Below are positions 14,677 through 16,568 of a DNA stretch of 16,568 bases, piece after piece. The stretch is from assembly GCA_027489915.1 (NCBI GenBank), contig JAIXZB010000134.1, forward strand, positions 1-16,568, given 5' to 3'. The position numbers were made by a program, and so were the translations under genes. The notes below the pieces were generated by a model, which ran no database searches, was not told the origin of the DNA, and saw only the letters and a list, made by a program, of their open reading frames with translations. The first letter of the stretch is position 1. Every line of letters starts with the position of its first letter. The DNA is from Rickettsiales bacterium. GTDB lineage: Bacteria; Pseudomonadota; Alphaproteobacteria; Rickettsiales; UBA3002.

Positions 14677-16065
14677 ATGATACTTGCCACGCCTTATAGC
14701 GGTAAAATTATTGCGGTGCTCGGGCTTGGTAAATCCGGTATTGCGACGGTGGATGCGCTAACGGCGGCAGGTGCAAAAATGGTGTTGATGTGGGATGATA
14801 CGCCCGGGGCTGATGCGCTTAAAGCGGTGCATAAAAAGAATGTGAAGGCTGTGCCACCTGAGCAATGGATCTGGGAGAAAATTGATGCGCTGGCGATAAG
14901 CCCCGGGATTGCACTCACTAATACGACGGCGCGCATGGCGATTGCACATAATGTGCCGATTATTGGTGATATTGATATGCTGTATAATAGCTGCCCTCAC
15001 GCACGCTATATTGGTATTACGGGCACGAATGGGAAATCAACCACCACCACGCTGATTGGCCATGTGCTGCAGCATGCGGGGCTTGCACCGCAGGTAGGGG
15101 GAAATCTTGGTACGGCAGCGTTGTCGCTTTCGCCGCTTGGGGCGGATGGAAGTTATGTGCTGGAGATGTCTTCGTATCAGCTCGATTTAGTGAAGGATAT
15201 TTGCTTCCATATTGCGGTGCATTTGAATTTGAGTGAGGACCATCTGGATCGTCATGGATCGATGGAGGGGTATCTGGCTGCGAAGGCGCATATTTTTGAT
15301 AGGCAGATGCAGGAGGACACAGCGATTATTGGCGTGGATGATGCGTGGAGCGAGGGGCTTGCACGTGCGCTTATCGAGAAGAAAATACAGCGCGTAATTC
15401 CGATTTCGGCGCGTGAGAAATTGCAGCAGGGTGTGTATGTGCTCGAGGGCATTTTATACAACGCGCTGGGTGCAGAGCTGCTGACGCTAGATTTGCGTGG
15501 GATTAAAAGTTTGCAGGGTGCGCATAATGGCCAGAATGCTGCGGCGGCTTATGCGGCCTGTATCACGGCTGGAATATCGCACGCGGTAATTGCGGAGGCG
15601 ATGCAGCATTTTGCAGGGCTTGCGCACCGCATGCAATGGCTGGGTGCAGTGCGTGGCGTGGGGTTTGTGAATGACAGTAAGGCCACCAATGCGGATGCAG
15701 CCGAGAAGGCGCTTATGACCTATGACACGGTGTATTGGATTGCAGGTGGGGTGGCGAAAGAAGGTGGTATTGCGAGTTTGGCGAAGTATTTTCCGCGCAT
15801 CCGTAAGGCGTATTTGATTGGGCAGGCAGCGGAAGAATTTGCACGCACGCTTGAGGGACATGTACCTTATGTGCTGGCAGGAGACATGGAGCGTGCATTT
15901 GCAGCGGCGCGCGCGGATGCAGAGAAAGACGGGCTTGTGAATGCGGCAGTGGTGCTGGCGCCTGCGTGTGCTTCGTTTGATCAGTATAAGAATTTTGAAG
16001 AGCGGGGTGCGCATTTTGTGCGGTTGTTTGAGGCATTGCAGGAGCATGTAGATGACAACAGATAA
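14677..16065 (+). CDS. murD: UDP-MurNAc-L-alanine:D-glutamate ligase MurD
   Basis: A 462-residue cytoplasmic ligase that adds D-glutamate as the second residue of the stem peptide. The N-terminal Rossmann-like domain opens with VLGLGKSGIA (14-23). The ATP loop is GTNGKSTTT (116-124). The central motifs are GGNLGTAAL, LEMSSYQLD (162-170) and LSEDHLDRHGSMEGYLAAK (185-203), where K203 matches the carbamylated lysine. The C-terminal domain has NDSKATN and the closing APACASFDQYKNFEERG. ATG 14677 lies three bases after the mraY stop. The nearest purine run is GAGA before it, so the ribosome site is weak and coupling to mraY is likely. Its 3' end overlaps ftsW by 14 bases. Confidence 0.97.
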   Translation: MILATPYSGKIIAVLGLGKSGIATVDALTAAGAKMVLMWDDTPGADALKAVHKKNVKAVPPEQWIWEKIDALAISPGIALTNTTARMAIAHNVPIIGDIDMLYNSCPHARYIGITGTNGKSTTTTLIGHVLQHAGLAPQVGGNLGTAALSLSPLGADGSYVLEMSSYQLDLVKDICFHIAVHLNLSEDHLDRHGSMEGYLAAKAHIFDRQMQEDTAIIGVDDAWSEGLARALIEKKIQRVIPISAREKLQQGVYVLEGILYNALGAELLTLDLRGIKSLQGAHNGQNAAAAYAACITAGISHAVIAEAMQHFAGLAHRMQWLGAVRGVGFVNDSKATNADAAEKALMTYDTVYWIAGGVAKEGGIASLAKYFPRIRKAYLIGQAAEEFARTLEGHVPYVLAGDMERAFAAARADAEKDGLVNAAVVLAPACASFDQYKNFEERGAHFVRLFEALQEHVDDNR

Positions 16066-16568
16066 AATGACATTTGATAGGCGTAATACTACAGCGTTTG
16101 GGCGGTGGTGGTGGACGGTGGATAGGCCAACGTTATTTGCGCTGATGCTGCTGGTGTTTCTCGGTGTGTTTATGGTGGTGGCGGCAAGCCCTGCGGTGGC
16201 AAACCGCATTGGACTTCCGGATTTTTATTTTGTGACACGCCATGAGATTTTTTTGGTATTGGCTGTGGGTGTCATGGTGTTTGTTTCGGCATTGCCGATG
16301 CGGCAGATACGAAGGATTGCAGCACTTGGATTTATTATTAGTTTAGTTGCGATGCTGCTGCTGCCGCTTATTGGATATGAGAATAAAGGTGCGGTGCGCT
16401 GGATTCGGTTGGCGGGGCTTTCGGTACAGCCTTCAGAGTTTTTGAAGCCGTGCTTTGCGGTGATGGCGGCGTGGGTGTTTGCGGAGCGTTTTCGGAATAA
16501 AGCTTTTGCGAGTTACCGCATTGCGTTTGCAATGTATGCGCTGGTGGTGTTGCTGCTGGTGATTCAGC
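16052..16568 (+). CDS. ftsW: lipid II polymerase FtsW (SEDS family), 3' end cut off by window
   Basis: The frame is open from ATG 16052 to the right edge, 172 residues of a protein usually near 380. AGGAG (16040-16044) lies 7 bases upstream. Visible are a polar N terminus with a WWW cluster, a first membrane segment (about 27-45), the segment ASPAVANRIGLPDFYFVTRH typical of alphaproteobacterial FtsW, a second membrane segment, and the SEDS signature KGAVRWIRLAGLSVQPSEF followed by KP. FtsW polymerises lipid II at the septum together with FtsI. The conserved catalytic Asp of the large periplasmic loop lies beyond the window. In most genomes murG, murC and further dcw genes would follow. Confidence 0.95.
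   Translation, partial: MTTDKMTFDRRNTTAFGRWWWTVDRPTLFALMLLVFLGVFMVVAASPAVANRIGLPDFYFVTRHEIFLVLAVGVMVFVSALPMRQIRRIAALGFIISLVAMLLLPLIGYENKGAVRWIRLAGLSVQPSEFLKPCFAVMAAWVFAERFRNKAFASYRIAFAMYALVVLLLVIQ

Noticed and set aside
1..16568. CRISPR arrays, tRNA genes, transposases, phage genes, toxin-antitoxin pairs or defence systems
   Set aside because: I looked for regular direct repeats with spacers, cloverleaf-like segments and the usual protein motifs and saw none. The only regular short-period array is the TGG series before mraZ, which has no spacers of CRISPR size.

Overview
The window comes from an alphaproteobacterium, and its right half is the start of the division and cell wall (dcw) cluster. 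The class assignment rests on three things: a DUF1476-type ATP synthase zeta inhibitor, which is essentially an alphaproteobacterial family; the local order J-domain protein / amidase / rnpB / mraZ, which I recall from Rhizobiales-type genomes; and the alphaproteobacterial character of the FtsW and MurF sequences. Order and genus cannot be fixed by eye.

Layout. Bases 1-257 hold the 3' part of the zeta inhibitor gene. A TerB plus J-domain protein follows (355-1155) and ends at a clear intrinsic terminator (1257-1285). From 1286 to about 5100 lies a less conserved region. It has three minus-strand genes with no recognised family (470, 168 and 200 residues as longest forms; the last two overlap by TTGA) and one plus-strand DMT/EamA-type transporter. 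A zinc amidase of the AmpD/AmiD type with a C-terminal peptidoglycan-binding domain lies at 5211-5936. The RNase P RNA gene rnpB (about 6082-6500) follows, with a complete P1 helix and a plausible promoter.

The 530 bases between rnpB and mraZ carry no convincing gene but are rich in signals. These are a GC-capped hairpin after rnpB, three DnaA-box-like 9-mers, a sigma70-type promoter, and a striking array of TGG motifs on the minus strand in an exact 10-base register (6817-6880). The array fits a MraZ operator overlapping the promoter of its own operon. Two small hairpins lie in the long predicted leader.

From 7031 to the right edge the genes are mraZ, rsmH, ftsL, ftsI, murE, murF, mraY, murD and ftsW (cut by the window end). 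All are on the plus strand, with gaps of 1 to 43 bases or short overlaps, so they read as one operon. Together they encode the operon regulator (MraZ), a 16S rRNA methyltransferase (RsmH), three divisome proteins (FtsL, FtsI, FtsW) and four enzymes of lipid II precursor synthesis (MurE, MurF, MurD, MraY). MurE has the DNPR signature for meso-diaminopimelate. The upstream amidase could act in turnover or recycling of the same polymer.

I found no CRISPR array, tRNA, insertion sequence or prophage gene. The core of the window is ordinary. The parts worth a second look are the phased array before mraZ, the three orphan genes and a small intergenic repeat.
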